Shown piece after piece: positions 56,799 to 64,000 of a stretch of DNA of 64,000 bases (position 1 is its first letter; each line of letters starts with the position of its first letter). Under the pieces are notes generated by a model. The model was given only the letters and a program-made list of their open reading frames with translations. It did no database searches and was not told the origin of the DNA. This stretch comes from Bacillus sp. ISL-55 (lineage in GTDB: Bacteria; Bacillota; Bacilli; Bacillales; Cytobacillaceae): contig NZ_JAGGQU010000011.1 of NCBI RefSeq assembly GCF_018613155.1, positions 1 through 64,000 of the forward strand, in the 5' to 3' direction. Both the position numbers and the translations under genes were made by a program.

Positions 56799-57299
56799 TT
56801 AGACAGGTAAATATTTATTATTTCTATTAATTGTTGCCGCGAAGTCGTTGATCGATTCAAGGTCGAGATCCGAAATTTCCTCCATTGATCCGCTTACGCT
56901 TTTTGCAATGATTTTTTCGAAGAAATTCATCTTTGAAAAAATGAATTCACCTCCGAATAACCCTTTTGCAATTGCCGCTTCCCTCAGGTTATGCGGAAAT
57001 GCATTTTCAAACTGAGTGTGTGCGTCCTGCCCTTCCTTCATGCAGCAAAGAAACAGGCCGAGATTCTTTCTTTGCAGAACGTCCTCATGCTCTTTCATGA
57101 ATTTCTTGATTTTCCCCTGGATGCTGCCCGCATGAATCGATCCGCCAATCATCACCGAATCAAACAGCTCCAGATCTGAATGGAGCTTCGTCTTATCCAG
57201 ATTGATCGCAATGACTTCCCCTTCAATCTGCTTCCGTAAAAGATGTGCCGCTTTTGCTGTCGTACCATGCGTTGAGCAGTAAACAATCAAACTTTTCAT
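56799..57299 (-). CDS. Flavodoxin-domain protein (HemG-like)
   Basis: A 166-residue flavodoxin-fold protein: FMN loop YCSTHGTTAKAAHLLRKQ, then FDSVMIGGSIHAGSIQGKIK and LFLCCMKEGQDAHTQFENAF. These resemble the long-chain-flavodoxin relatives called menaquinone-dependent protoporphyrinogen oxidase (HemG). Whether it has that activity in a Bacillus is doubtful. The start is the ATG at 57299 behind GATGGGGGCGAT. Confidence 0.78.
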   Translation of the reverse strand: MKSLIVYCSTHGTTAKAAHLLRKQIEGEVIAINLDKTKLHSDLELFDSVMIGGSIHAGSIQGKIKKFMKEHEDVLQRKNLGLFLCCMKEGQDAHTQFENAFPHNLREAAIAKGLFGGEFIFSKMNFFEKIIAKSVSGSMEEISDLDLESINDFAATINRNNKYLPV

Positions 57300-57484
57300 T
57301 AGATCGCCCCCATCACTCTCTGGTATCCTGGCCACCGTACAATAGTCCATTTGGGTTCATTATAGCCTTTTGCTAAAAGAAAAGTGTGAAAGATGTATGG
57401 CAATATTCTTACAATTCGAATTTGTCGTGATGAGGTGAATCCTACATCGTTAAACTGCACAAATGGAAACTACTTTGAATCCTC

Positions 57485-57707
57485 TTTATCCGCACATTAA
57501 CCTCTTTTATGTGACGATAATCTTCTCCGAACCCTTTTTATCCGCACATTATCCTCTTTTATGTGACGATAATCTCCGTTGGATCCACTTTATCCGTACA
57601 TTATTCTCTTTTATGTGACGATAATCTTCGCTGCATCCTCTTTATCCGCACATTATTCTCTTTTATGTGACGATAATCTTCGCCGAACCCTTTTTATCCG
57701 CACATTA
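57485..57707. repeat. Five tandem units with exact 52-bp period, each a potential hairpin
   Basis: TTTATCCGCACATTA (or one-base variants) begins at 57485, 57537, 57589, 57641 and 57693, a strict 52-base period. Each full unit also has TTTATGTGACGATAA downstream; the two halves pair (TTATCCGCACAT with ATGTGACGATAA, two mismatches), so every unit can fold or bind a dimeric protein. The last, partial copy runs into the stop codon of ogt. This fills most of the 405-base gap 57300-57704. Confidence 0.9.
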
Positions 57708-58205
57708 ACTTTTACAATGAACCTTCTCCAGTTCCAACAAATGCTGTTTCATTGCAATTCCGCCTCTATAGCCGGTGATTGCTCCATTTTTTCCGATGAC
57801 GCGATGGCAGGGTACGGTGATCAAGACGGGATTGGCACCAATGGCTGTACCAACTGCTCTTACTGCAGCGGGCTTGCCGATTTTGCCTGCTATATCTGAA
57901 TATGTACAGGTCTCTCCATAAGGGATTTCCCTCAGTGTACCCCAGATTGCTTCCTGGAATGGCGTCCCTTTTACATCGACCGGCAAAGTAAACTCGACTA
58001 GCTTCCCCTCAAGATACTCAGTCAATTCATCCCTGTATGGTTTCAAAGCTTCCTCATTCTTTTCAAAAACTTCAGCGGGAAACCGTTTAACCATATGTTC
58101 ATAGGCTTCTTCTGGTGATCCGACATAGGCTAAGCCTTTGTCTGTTGCCGCTATATAAATTTCATTACCATTAAAACCAAGGATGTCCCAATAGATTTGT
58201 TCCAT
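57705..58205 (-). CDS. ogt: Methylated-DNA--protein-cysteine methyltransferase
   Basis: DNA repair protein of 166 residues that removes alkyl groups from O6 of guanine. The acceptor Cys is in LITVPCHRVIGKNGAITGYR; the HTH (KIGKPAAVRAVGTAIGANP) and LVEFTLPVDVKGTPFQEAIW are standard. The N-terminal ribonuclease-like domain is short, as in Ogt. Its stop codon sits in the last copy of the 52-bp repeat array. Confidence 0.93.
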   Translation of the reverse strand: MEQIYWDILGFNGNEIYIAATDKGLAYVGSPEEAYEHMVKRFPAEVFEKNEEALKPYRDELTEYLEGKLVEFTLPVDVKGTPFQEAIWGTLREIPYGETCTYSDIAGKIGKPAAVRAVGTAIGANPVLITVPCHRVIGKNGAITGYRGGIAMKQHLLELEKVHCKS

Positions 58206-58298
58206 AATTCATCGCTCCTTCTTACAGTCTTTTCCTCATTATAACTAAAAAAGAAAGCCAACGTTTCAATATGAAAAAACATTAAATTCTAAATTTTC

Positions 58299-58327
58299 TT
58301 TACACTAGCAAATTTTCCCTTTACGAT
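58299..58327 (+). promoter_or_regulatory. SigmaA promoter upstream of the leader peptide and GNAT fusion gene
   Basis: TTTACA, 17 bases, TACGAT, about 50 bases before the 17-codon reading frame. Confidence 0.5.
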
Positions 58328-58375
58328 GGATATGGAGTGCAAAAACTCCCATCAAATCAAAGGAGGTTAAGGATC

Positions 58376-58429
58376 ATGGACAATTCAAAAAAGAAGCTTA
58401 TATTAACGAAAAAGGAAGATGGCCCATAG
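58376..58429 (+). CDS. Possible 17-residue leader peptide
   Basis: AAAGGAGGTTAAGGATC followed by ATG opens MDNSKKKLILTKKEDGP, a basic peptide whose stop is 12 bases before the next start. It could be a regulatory leader or a short translated remnant; no attenuator hairpin is visible. Confidence 0.35.
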   Translation: MDNSKKKLILTKKEDGP

Positions 58430-58441
58430 TTAGGGAGGAGA

Positions 58442-61400
58442 ATGGACGTGGCACAATTGAACAAGGTTATTCAAATCGAGAAATATCATGAAGGATTGGC
58501 GGCTGGAGTTGCTAAAATGTGGAATCTGAGTCGTGACGGCTGGGGCGGAGATACGCGCGTCATGACGGAGGACCAGGTGAAAAAGAAGGAAGCGAACTCT
58601 GACAACATCGAGCTTTATCTTGCGCTTGACGGAGAGGAAGTCGTCGGGTACTGCGGTTTGTCTGAGTATAAGGAGGATACGGGATCACTGTATATCCCCC
58701 TGCTCAACGTGCGCACGGATTATCACGGACATAAAATCGGCAAGAAGCTCTTGCTTCAGGCGCTTGAAAAAACGGTGGAGCTAGGCTGGCCTCGGCTTGA
58801 TCTTTACACATGGGCCGGGAATACGAAAGCTGTTCCGCTTTATAAAAAGTGCGGCTTTTTCTGGGAGGACAGGGATGACTCGACTCACCTGATGAATTTC
58901 ATTCCGCAGGTCCTGAACACACCGCTTTTAAAACCGGTCTTTAAAAAAATGGATTGGTATGGAGACAGCACAAGATTAATAGAAGTAAAGCCGGATGGAA
59001 TGAAGGAAAATGGCTTTACTTTCTACGAATATAGCTGGCAGAACGCTGGCACGTCAGCGAGAGTACAATTCGAACGAACAAGCCGCGGCATCAGCTTGAT
59101 TGAAACAGATGAGTTCATCCTGCAAATGAAATTGGCAGACCATGAAGTCATCCAGGAGGAAGAACGGGAATTCGAGATCACGGTCGTGAACAAGGGCGAA
59201 GCTTCCCTATCCTTCAAGGCAAACGGGACGGCTAATGGACGCATTAAGTATGATTTCGTTGAAGAACAAATGGTAGATCATGAGTCTACTATATCTGCCT
59301 CCTTCACTGTAGAAAAAGGAGAAGAACCGAGCAACTGGCGGACGCATCCAAGCATTGAGGCGACAGTGTGGATCAATGGGCTTGAATGCGAGTTGAAGCT
59401 GGGCATCTTCCCTATCAACCCGGCAAAAATAGAAGCCAGCTACTCTGGCAATCTATCTTTCCTGGAAAAAGAAACATCTATTAATGTTGAAATAAGCAAT
59501 ACCTTGAACGAGAACGCTGTTTTTACATTAGACTTTCCTAAAGATGAGCAGGTCGTTTTAGCCCAGCAAACGTTCACATTGGAAGTTCCTGCACGCGGGC
59601 GGAAGACGCTGTCTGTTCCTTTAACAGTAAAACAGCATGGATTTTATAAACCTGAGCTAACGGTGACAGCAACAAAAAACGATGGTCAACAGCTGACCTT
59701 CGAGCAGGAGATCTCGGTTGCTTTCAAGGGGCTTGGGGAAAAGTTCGGCGGTGAATCGAAGGATTTCTGGCATATTTTCAACGGGCTTGGTCAAATTAAT
59801 GTCCGCAAACGGGACCTGCTGACGTCTGCTGCTAGAAACAGCAAAAAAAATCAGCCTTTTGCTTTTATGACACCGAAGCTTGGAAAACCATATTCACAGG
59901 AGTTCACCAAGAAAAAGCCTTCCTCGGTCACGTGGGAAATCCATGATTCCTCAATTGATCTGAAGATCGCCCTGGAATCTGCAGAGATGGAAGGATTGCT
60001 TTTAACCCAGACACACCGTTTGTTCGGTGATGGCATCATCCACACTTGGGCTGAGGTTGAAAATAAAGGTGAGAGCATCCATCCAAATGTGGCTTTCAGC
60101 CAGCCAATCTATCACGAGATGGAGCAGGTTTACTTCCCACTCGACAGCGAGATTGTGCATTTTACCGAAAACCGGATCATGGAAATCGGCGAGCTGGAGA
60201 CAGAGAGAATCAGCGGAAACTGGTATTTTACCGAAGGACAATCAGGACCAATCGGTTTGGCCTGGTCTGAAGGCAGCAATGCCGGTCCTGAAAGCTGGCA
60301 GTTCATCATCGAAGACCAATTCGGAAAGCTGGAGCCAGGTGCGAAAGCTGTGTCAGGGACCATAACCCTGTCACTCGGAGCTTTTGAGAATGTTGAGGAG
60401 TTCATCGCCTATGCAGAGCAAGTTCAAGTCCGAAAGAAGCCTGAAACAACAAGTGATTTATGCTTCAAAGCAGATCATCTCGTGACCAAGACTGATACTG
60501 ACCTGGCTTTCACTTTAAAAACTCATCGAAACAGCTATCTGAATGGAACATTGACGATTGGAAATGAGATTCACGCGGTTACCGCCGATATGGAGAAAAC
60601 CTCTCATTCTATGACAGTGCCAACAGGCGCTCTACAGCCTGTGTCCATTCTTGAAGCCACTTACACGGGCAACGGAACGGAAGCTAGATTTAAAGAGTTG
60701 CTAATCTCTCCATCGGGAAGTGTTAATGCCAGATCGGAGGATGGCACTTTCATCATCAATAATGGTGTCATCACCCTGAAGGCAGACCCGGATTTCTATC
60801 CTGGCATCTATTCAATGGAAGTGAATGGCCACGAATGGCTCGCCAGCTCCTACCCAGAGCTGACGGCGAAAAGCTGGTGGAATCCATGGGCCGGCGGCAT
60901 GAAGACTGTACCGAACGGAATCAATACCTTTTCATTGTTAAAAGAAAACAGCCACGCTGAAGTGGTCGAATTGACGGACAGTGAAGGCAACAAATGGACC
61001 GGTCTCGCAATCACCACGGAGTTCAAGGAGCATAAGCAATGGAAAAATGTCGGGTATGTGCAATATTATTTGACGCTTCCTGGCGTTCCTATTGTCGCTT
61101 CTTTTGCGGAAGTGAAGGATGCCGGCGGGAAAAATCTTGCTGAAGAAATTTGGATTACAGACATGTTCATTGGCGGAGACCAGCTGACCGATGTACAGGT
61201 TTCAGTCCGTGACACCCAGCAGGCGCAGGCATATCATGCAGGCAGTGAGGAAATTCCTCTGCTGCTGGATGGAGATTCATATTTAACCTCCAACGGCTGT
61301 GATGATAAATTTTACATGATCCCGAACAACGATGCTTCTCCAACTGACGCGTATACAAATAAAGAAGTTTTGCAGCTTGTCTCAAGGCATAAAGGCGACT

Positions 61401-61489
61401 TTGAAAAAAGTGCTCCCTTGTTCCTGCTGTTTGATGAACGCAGGCTGACTGGCGACATGCTGAAAAAACTGAGAAGAGTTCAATTTTAA
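58442..61489 (+). CDS. GNAT acetyltransferase fused to a large beta-rich region
   Basis: Cytoplasmic protein of about 1015 residues. Residues 1-155 are a GNAT domain (acetyl-CoA motif NVRTDYHGHKIGKKLLLQAL, then LDLYTWAGNTKAVPLYKKCG). Residues about 190-430 look like two Ig/CARDB-like sandwiches (NAVFTLDFPKDEQVVLAQQT). About 440-1010 is beta-rich and resembles galactose-mutarotase-like folds (THRLFGDGIIHTWAEVENKG, WWNPWAGGMKTVPNGIN). There is no signal peptide. An amidohydrolase gene follows after 11 bases. A role in modifying or handling sugars or conjugates is a guess. The ATG is very close to its GGAGG site; the GTG at 58448 has better spacing and may be the true start. Confidence 0.7.
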   Translation: MDVAQLNKVIQIEKYHEGLAAGVAKMWNLSRDGWGGDTRVMTEDQVKKKEANSDNIELYLALDGEEVVGYCGLSEYKEDTGSLYIPLLNVRTDYHGHKIGKKLLLQALEKTVELGWPRLDLYTWAGNTKAVPLYKKCGFFWEDRDDSTHLMNFIPQVLNTPLLKPVFKKMDWYGDSTRLIEVKPDGMKENGFTFYEYSWQNAGTSARVQFERTSRGISLIETDEFILQMKLADHEVIQEEEREFEITVVNKGEASLSFKANGTANGRIKYDFVEEQMVDHESTISASFTVEKGEEPSNWRTHPSIEATVWINGLECELKLGIFPINPAKIEASYSGNLSFLEKETSINVEISNTLNENAVFTLDFPKDEQVVLAQQTFTLEVPARGRKTLSVPLTVKQHGFYKPELTVTATKNDGQQLTFEQEISVAFKGLGEKFGGESKDFWHIFNGLGQINVRKRDLLTSAARNSKKNQPFAFMTPKLGKPYSQEFTKKKPSSVTWEIHDSSIDLKIALESAEMEGLLLTQTHRLFGDGIIHTWAEVENKGESIHPNVAFSQPIYHEMEQVYFPLDSEIVHFTENRIMEIGELETERISGNWYFTEGQSGPIGLAWSEGSNAGPESWQFIIEDQFGKLEPGAKAVSGTITLSLGAFENVEEFIAYAEQVQVRKKPETTSDLCFKADHLVTKTDTDLAFTLKTHRNSYLNGTLTIGNEIHAVTADMEKTSHSMTVPTGALQPVSILEATYTGNGTEARFKELLISPSGSVNARSEDGTFIINNGVITLKADPDFYPGIYSMEVNGHEWLASSYPELTAKSWWNPWAGGMKTVPNGINTFSLLKENSHAEVVELTDSEGNKWTGLAITTEFKEHKQWKNVGYVQYYLTLPGVPIVASFAEVKDAGGKNLAEEIWITDMFIGGDQLTDVQVSVRDTQQAQAYHAGSEEIPLLLDGDSYLTSNGCDDKFYMIPNNDASPTDAYTNKEVLQLVSRHKGDFEKSAPLFLLFDERRLTGDMLKKLRRVQF

Positions 61490-61500
61490 AAGGAGAAAAC

Positions 61501-62355
61501 ATGAAAATCATCGATGCCCATATACATTTATCAAACATTAAATCCTTTTATGAAACGGCCGAGAAACTGTCATTCGTCGACTATTCCACAGCTGGCATCC
61601 TAAAGGAATTCAAGGAGGCCAATGTGGTGCTCGGAATCGGCATGGGCCTGACGGAAACCGATAAGATGGGCTTCCCGGATTATGAGGCCCGGACACCGAT
61701 GGGACTCGATATGGCAGCCGAGCTCCCGGCCAATATTTTTTGCTGCGCCGGGGTCAATCCTTATGACCTGGATGAGGCAGCTCTTGCCCGTCTTGAAAAA
61801 GAACTGCAAAATCCGCAGACGGTCGGGATCAAAATCTATCTTGGCTACTATCCTTTTTATGCGTATGACGAAGTGTACGAACCGGTCTACAAGCTGGCCG
61901 CGAAATACCAGCTTCCTGTCGTCTTCCATACAGGCGACACCTATTCGGAACGAGGCTATTTGAAATATTCCCATCCGATGGCGATTGACGAGGTCGCCGT
62001 CAACCACCGCGATGTGAATTTCATGATGGCGCACTTTGGAGATCCATGGACATTGACCGGAGCGGAAATCATCTATAAAAATCCGAATGTATTTGCTGAT
62101 TTGTCAGGGTTGATCGTAGGAACGAAAGAAGAACTGGATAAGCGAAGCCAGGGACGTTTTCTTGACCACCTTCGCCATGCGCTTGAGTTTGCGGATTCAT
62201 ACGACAAGCTGCTGTTCGGCACAGACTGGCCACTGATTCCGGTCGGTCCGTATATTGAGTTCATCAAAGAACTGATTCCGCCCGAGCACCATGAGGACGT
62301 TTTTTACAATACTGCCCTGAAGGTGTTTCCGAAGATCAAGCCGTTTTTGGAGTAG
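61501..62355 (+). CDS. Amidohydrolase-family metal-dependent hydrolase
   Basis: TIM-barrel hydrolase of 284 residues (amidohydrolase-2/PF04909-like). Metal and catalytic residues visible: IDAHIHLSN (His-x-His), VGIKIYLGYYPFYAYD (Lys region), LPVVFHTGDTYSERGY, NFMMAHFGDPWTL and LLFGTDWPLIPVGPY (final Asp). It follows the GNAT fusion gene in one transcript, so the two probably act in one pathway. Substrate unknown. Confidence 0.85.
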   Translation: MKIIDAHIHLSNIKSFYETAEKLSFVDYSTAGILKEFKEANVVLGIGMGLTETDKMGFPDYEARTPMGLDMAAELPANIFCCAGVNPYDLDEAALARLEKELQNPQTVGIKIYLGYYPFYAYDEVYEPVYKLAAKYQLPVVFHTGDTYSERGYLKYSHPMAIDEVAVNHRDVNFMMAHFGDPWTLTGAEIIYKNPNVFADLSGLIVGTKEELDKRSQGRFLDHLRHALEFADSYDKLLFGTDWPLIPVGPYIEFIKELIPPEHHEDVFYNTALKVFPKIKPFLE

Positions 62356-62406
62356 AGTCGAGTTGTTATAGAGAAAGGACAAAAAGCGCAAGCGCCTTGT
62401 CCAGCC

Positions 62407-62556
62407 CCGACAAGCGCTGGAGGGACTGACGGTGAAGTCGTTCTTTGACTTCATTGGCAGGATCGAACTCGAAAAGCATAGGCGACTGCCCAACTCCGAC
62501 AAGCGCTGGAGGGCTTGACAGTGAAGTCGTTCTTTGACTTCATTGGCAGGACCGAA
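62407..62556. repeat. Two 61-base direct repeats at 89-base spacing
   Basis: Copies at 62407-62467 and 62496-62556 share CCGACAAGCGCTGGAGGG and TGAAGTCGTTCTTTGACTTC with only a few differences. The adjacent sequence up to about 62625 contains related CGCTGGAGC and CTCGAGG phrases. It resembles the intergenic GCGCAAGCGCCTTG-type repeats seen across Bacillus genomes (recollection). The 316-base gap 62356-62671 holds no gene that I can support. Confidence 0.75.
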
Positions 62557-62636
62557 GCGTCTTCTCGAGGAGTTAGGAGCCGCAGCTAGACTAGCGTCTC
62601 GAGGGGCTAGGCGCTGGAGCTGGATTAATAAGAAGA

Positions 62637-62665
62637 AGTCCCGTTACCACTATTGTAATGGGACT
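62637..62665. terminator. Terminator after alpha/beta hydrolase and amidohydrolase genes
   Basis: An 11-bp stem AGTCCCGTTAC/GTAATGGGACT with one mismatch; T-rich tracts on both sides. Confidence 0.75.
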
Positions 62666-62671
62666 TTTATT

Positions 62672-63631
62672 TTAAAGATATCTCTGAAGCCAGGAAGTCA
62701 GGTGCTTAACCGCCTCAGGATGGATTGGCGTTCCGATTGTTTTCAAGTAATCCTTTTTGTAGGATGATGGCCTCATCGGCGTAAGTTGTTCCTTTAAGCC
62801 ATGGTCCATGTTTTCGACGACATGGATTTCATATTCTCCCTGAACAAACTGTTCAATGCGCTTCAATTTTTCAGGATTGGCCTGGAAATCCTTCGTGCCA
62901 TTGATTGCCAGCACCGGACATGTCACTTTCGCCAAAGCTGCTTCTATATCAAGCGCAAAATGTTCCCTGAAATACTTAGCCGGCATCTTGATGAAGCCCA
63001 GTGTTTTGACCACATCTTTATCAGAATCGACCATTTTCTTATAGGTGCTCTGAGCTTGTTTTTCACCTTTATCCAGAGTGTTGAACTTGTTGATGATGAA
63101 GCCCTGGATTCCCTTCTTTTCTTTCAGTTCGTTGAAAAGCAGGTGTCTTTGATGGTCCAGCGCTTCCTTAAGTGTTTCACCGCCGCCGGAAAGAAGGACC
63201 AATCCGGCTGCCGGCCTTCTTGCGTTCAGGGCAGTGCCGACCATGCAGCCTTCGCTGTGGCCAATGATGATGAGTTTACTTCCGTCGACCTTCGGATGAG
63301 CTGCCAGCATATCAAGCGCAGCTTCCCCATCCTTCAACGCATCGGAAAGCCCGGCTGAATGAAAATTCCCTTCGCTTTCACCGACTCCTCTTTTATCGTA
63401 GCGGAATGTGGCAAAACCAAGTGAAGTGCACAGCTCTGCCAAATCTTTATAAAGATTGAATTTAAATTTCCCATTAGGCGTGCTGCCGTCACGGTTCAAC
63501 TGGCCAGATCCCGGCAGGAACACCATTGCCGGATAAGATTCCTTTCCCAGGTCCGGCACCAACAAGGTACCTCTTAACAAAACATCACTTTTAAAAGAAA
63601 TTTCCTCTTTAACCATCTGGACGTTCATCAT
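62672..63631 (-). CDS. Alpha/beta hydrolase (esterase/peptidase type)
   Basis: Alpha/beta hydrolase of about 319 residues: nucleophile Ser in IIIGHSEGCMVG (G-H-S-E-G), oxyanion region FLPGSGQLNRDG, acid Asp in LAINGTKDFQAN and His in VVENMDHGLKEQL. TFRYDKRGVGESEG is the usual strand-loop. No signal peptide, so it is cytoplasmic. It overlaps the preceding regulator gene by 23 bases, so the regulator probably controls it or its substrate. The start near 63631 is uncertain because several ATG codons are close together. Confidence 0.85.
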   Translation of the reverse strand: MMNVQMVKEEISFKSDVLLRGTLLVPDLGKESYPAMVFLPGSGQLNRDGSTPNGKFKFNLYKDLAELCTSLGFATFRYDKRGVGESEGNFHSAGLSDALKDGEAALDMLAAHPKVDGSKLIIIGHSEGCMVGTALNARRPAAGLVLLSGGGETLKEALDHQRHLLFNELKEKKGIQGFIINKFNTLDKGEKQAQSTYKKMVDSDKDVVKTLGFIKMPAKYFREHFALDIEAALAKVTCPVLAINGTKDFQANPEKLKRIEQFVQGEYEIHVVENMDHGLKEQLTPMRPSSYKKDYLKTIGTPIHPEAVKHLTSWLQRYL

Positions 63632-64000
63632 CCTTAATCCCCTCTTCAACATTATTATGGGTTGTTAAAATATTGGTGAGCGTTCGTTTCTTTCTGTTTG
63701 GTGACTCTTCGTGTTGAAGCATTGGCATAATCAACTCTGCGTATTTCCTGATAAATTCACCGTATTCCTCATCGCTTGCATATATGGTCGCGGTTCTGAA
63801 GCTCGCCATGTCTTTTTGAAAATCATAGTTTGGCTGGCGAATGTATGCTTCAAAATCCATAAGGACATTAGCAAGGAACTTTATAAAATACTCAAGATGC
63901 TCATCCGGACCCGCCTTGAGCATCTCTTCCCGTGAGAGGACTTCGTTTTGCTTCGGCAAAGCATAGACCTTTTCAATCGTCCCGCGAACCTGGTTTTCCT
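63609..64000 (-). CDS. Winged-helix transcription regulator, 5' end outside the window
   Basis: The reading frame stays open to the window edge (upstream residues read ENQVRGTIEKVYALPKQNEV), so the gene continues past 64000 and the TTG at 63959 is not its start. The visible 130 residues are the C-terminal part of a helix-turn-helix regulator: the RGTIEKVYALPK hinge after a winged helix, then a helical domain (LEYFIKFLANVLMDFEAYIR). It overlaps the alpha/beta hydrolase gene. Ligand unknown. Confidence 0.7.
   Translation of the reverse strand, partial: ENQVRGTIEKVYALPKQNEVLSREEMLKAGPDEHLEYFIKFLANVLMDFEAYIRQPNYDFQKDMASFRTATIYASDEEYGEFIRKYAELIMPMLQHEESPNRKKRTLTNILTTHNNVEEGIKDDERPDG

Noticed and set aside
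57485..57707. CRISPR array
   Set aside because: The whole 52-base unit is repeated with no unique spacers, and no cas genes are near.
63609..63959. Complete 116-residue gene starting at TTG 63959
   Set aside because: The frame continues upstream to the window edge with regulator-like sequence, so the gene is truncated by the window.

Overview
The window looks like chromosome of a low-to-moderate GC Bacillaceae bacterium (Bacillus sensu lato; a Mesobacillus-type organism is my best guess, low confidence). Reasons: strong AGGAGG ribosome binding sites with ATG/TTG/GTG starts, and typical Bacillus genes (immune inhibitor A, YfkN-type nucleotidase, tapA-sipW-tasA matrix genes, SigM-type ECF sigma with anti-sigma, sdaAA/sdaAB). 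No rRNA, tRNA, insertion sequence, prophage or CRISPR array was seen.

Layout. 0-6.3 kb: two large secreted enzymes (InhA metalloprotease; a YfkN-like nucleotidase behind PhoP-like boxes). 6.5-11.7 kb: an M20 deacylase, then a compact putative peptide system on the minus strand: orphan histidine kinase, HD-GYP protein with a homologous membrane sensor, a 23-codon peptide gene with a CWWC motif that overlaps the HD-GYP stop, and a PqqD-like/M50 membrane protease. 11.8-17.1 kb: SCP2 protein, ABC-2 exporter, SulP transporter, DUF5658 protein. 17.2-23.9 kb: an extended biofilm matrix locus (tapA, sipW, calY-like, tasA-like, an 866-aa multidomain secreted protein, and an LPNTA-anchored TasA-like protein); SinR-type GTTC-N8-GAAC dyads lie upstream of tapA and of the LPNTA gene. 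24-35.5 kb: housekeeping and regulatory genes (MerR/acyl-CoA dehydrogenase, M23 peptidase, L-serine dehydratase, diguanylate cyclase, ECF sigma/anti-sigma, ASCH, isochorismatase-like, Lrp, MerR/SRPBCC).

35.5-54.6 kb is an arsenic island. One operon runs arsR-arsB-arsC-arsD-arsA-phosphatase-IscA-like gene. The IscA-like gene carries an in-frame TGA exactly where the family has its first conserved Cys, with a bacterial-SECIS-like hairpin downstream, so it is a candidate selenoprotein. A second unit has arsR, an ArsP-type permease and a CxxC thioredoxin-like protein. A third is an arsenate-respiration-like cluster: arrC-arrA-arrB-arrD(TorD)-FeS protein-tatA-PhnD-like sensor lipoprotein-histidine kinase-response regulator. 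A fourth, on the plus strand, has an arsR, two tiny Cys-containing proteins and another CSCS permease, with five ATCAA-N5/6-TTGAT operators. Together these would respire arsenate, sense an oxyanion, and export or detoxify the arsenite formed.

54.6-64 kb: CNNM-type membrane protein, PAP2 phosphatase, flavodoxin, Ogt methyltransferase, a 1015-aa GNAT fusion protein of unknown function with an amidohydrolase, an alpha/beta hydrolase, and a winged-helix regulator cut by the window edge. Three intergenic tandem arrays stand out: two with a 21-bp period (33.27 and 54.57 kb) and one with an exact 52-bp period (57.48 kb).
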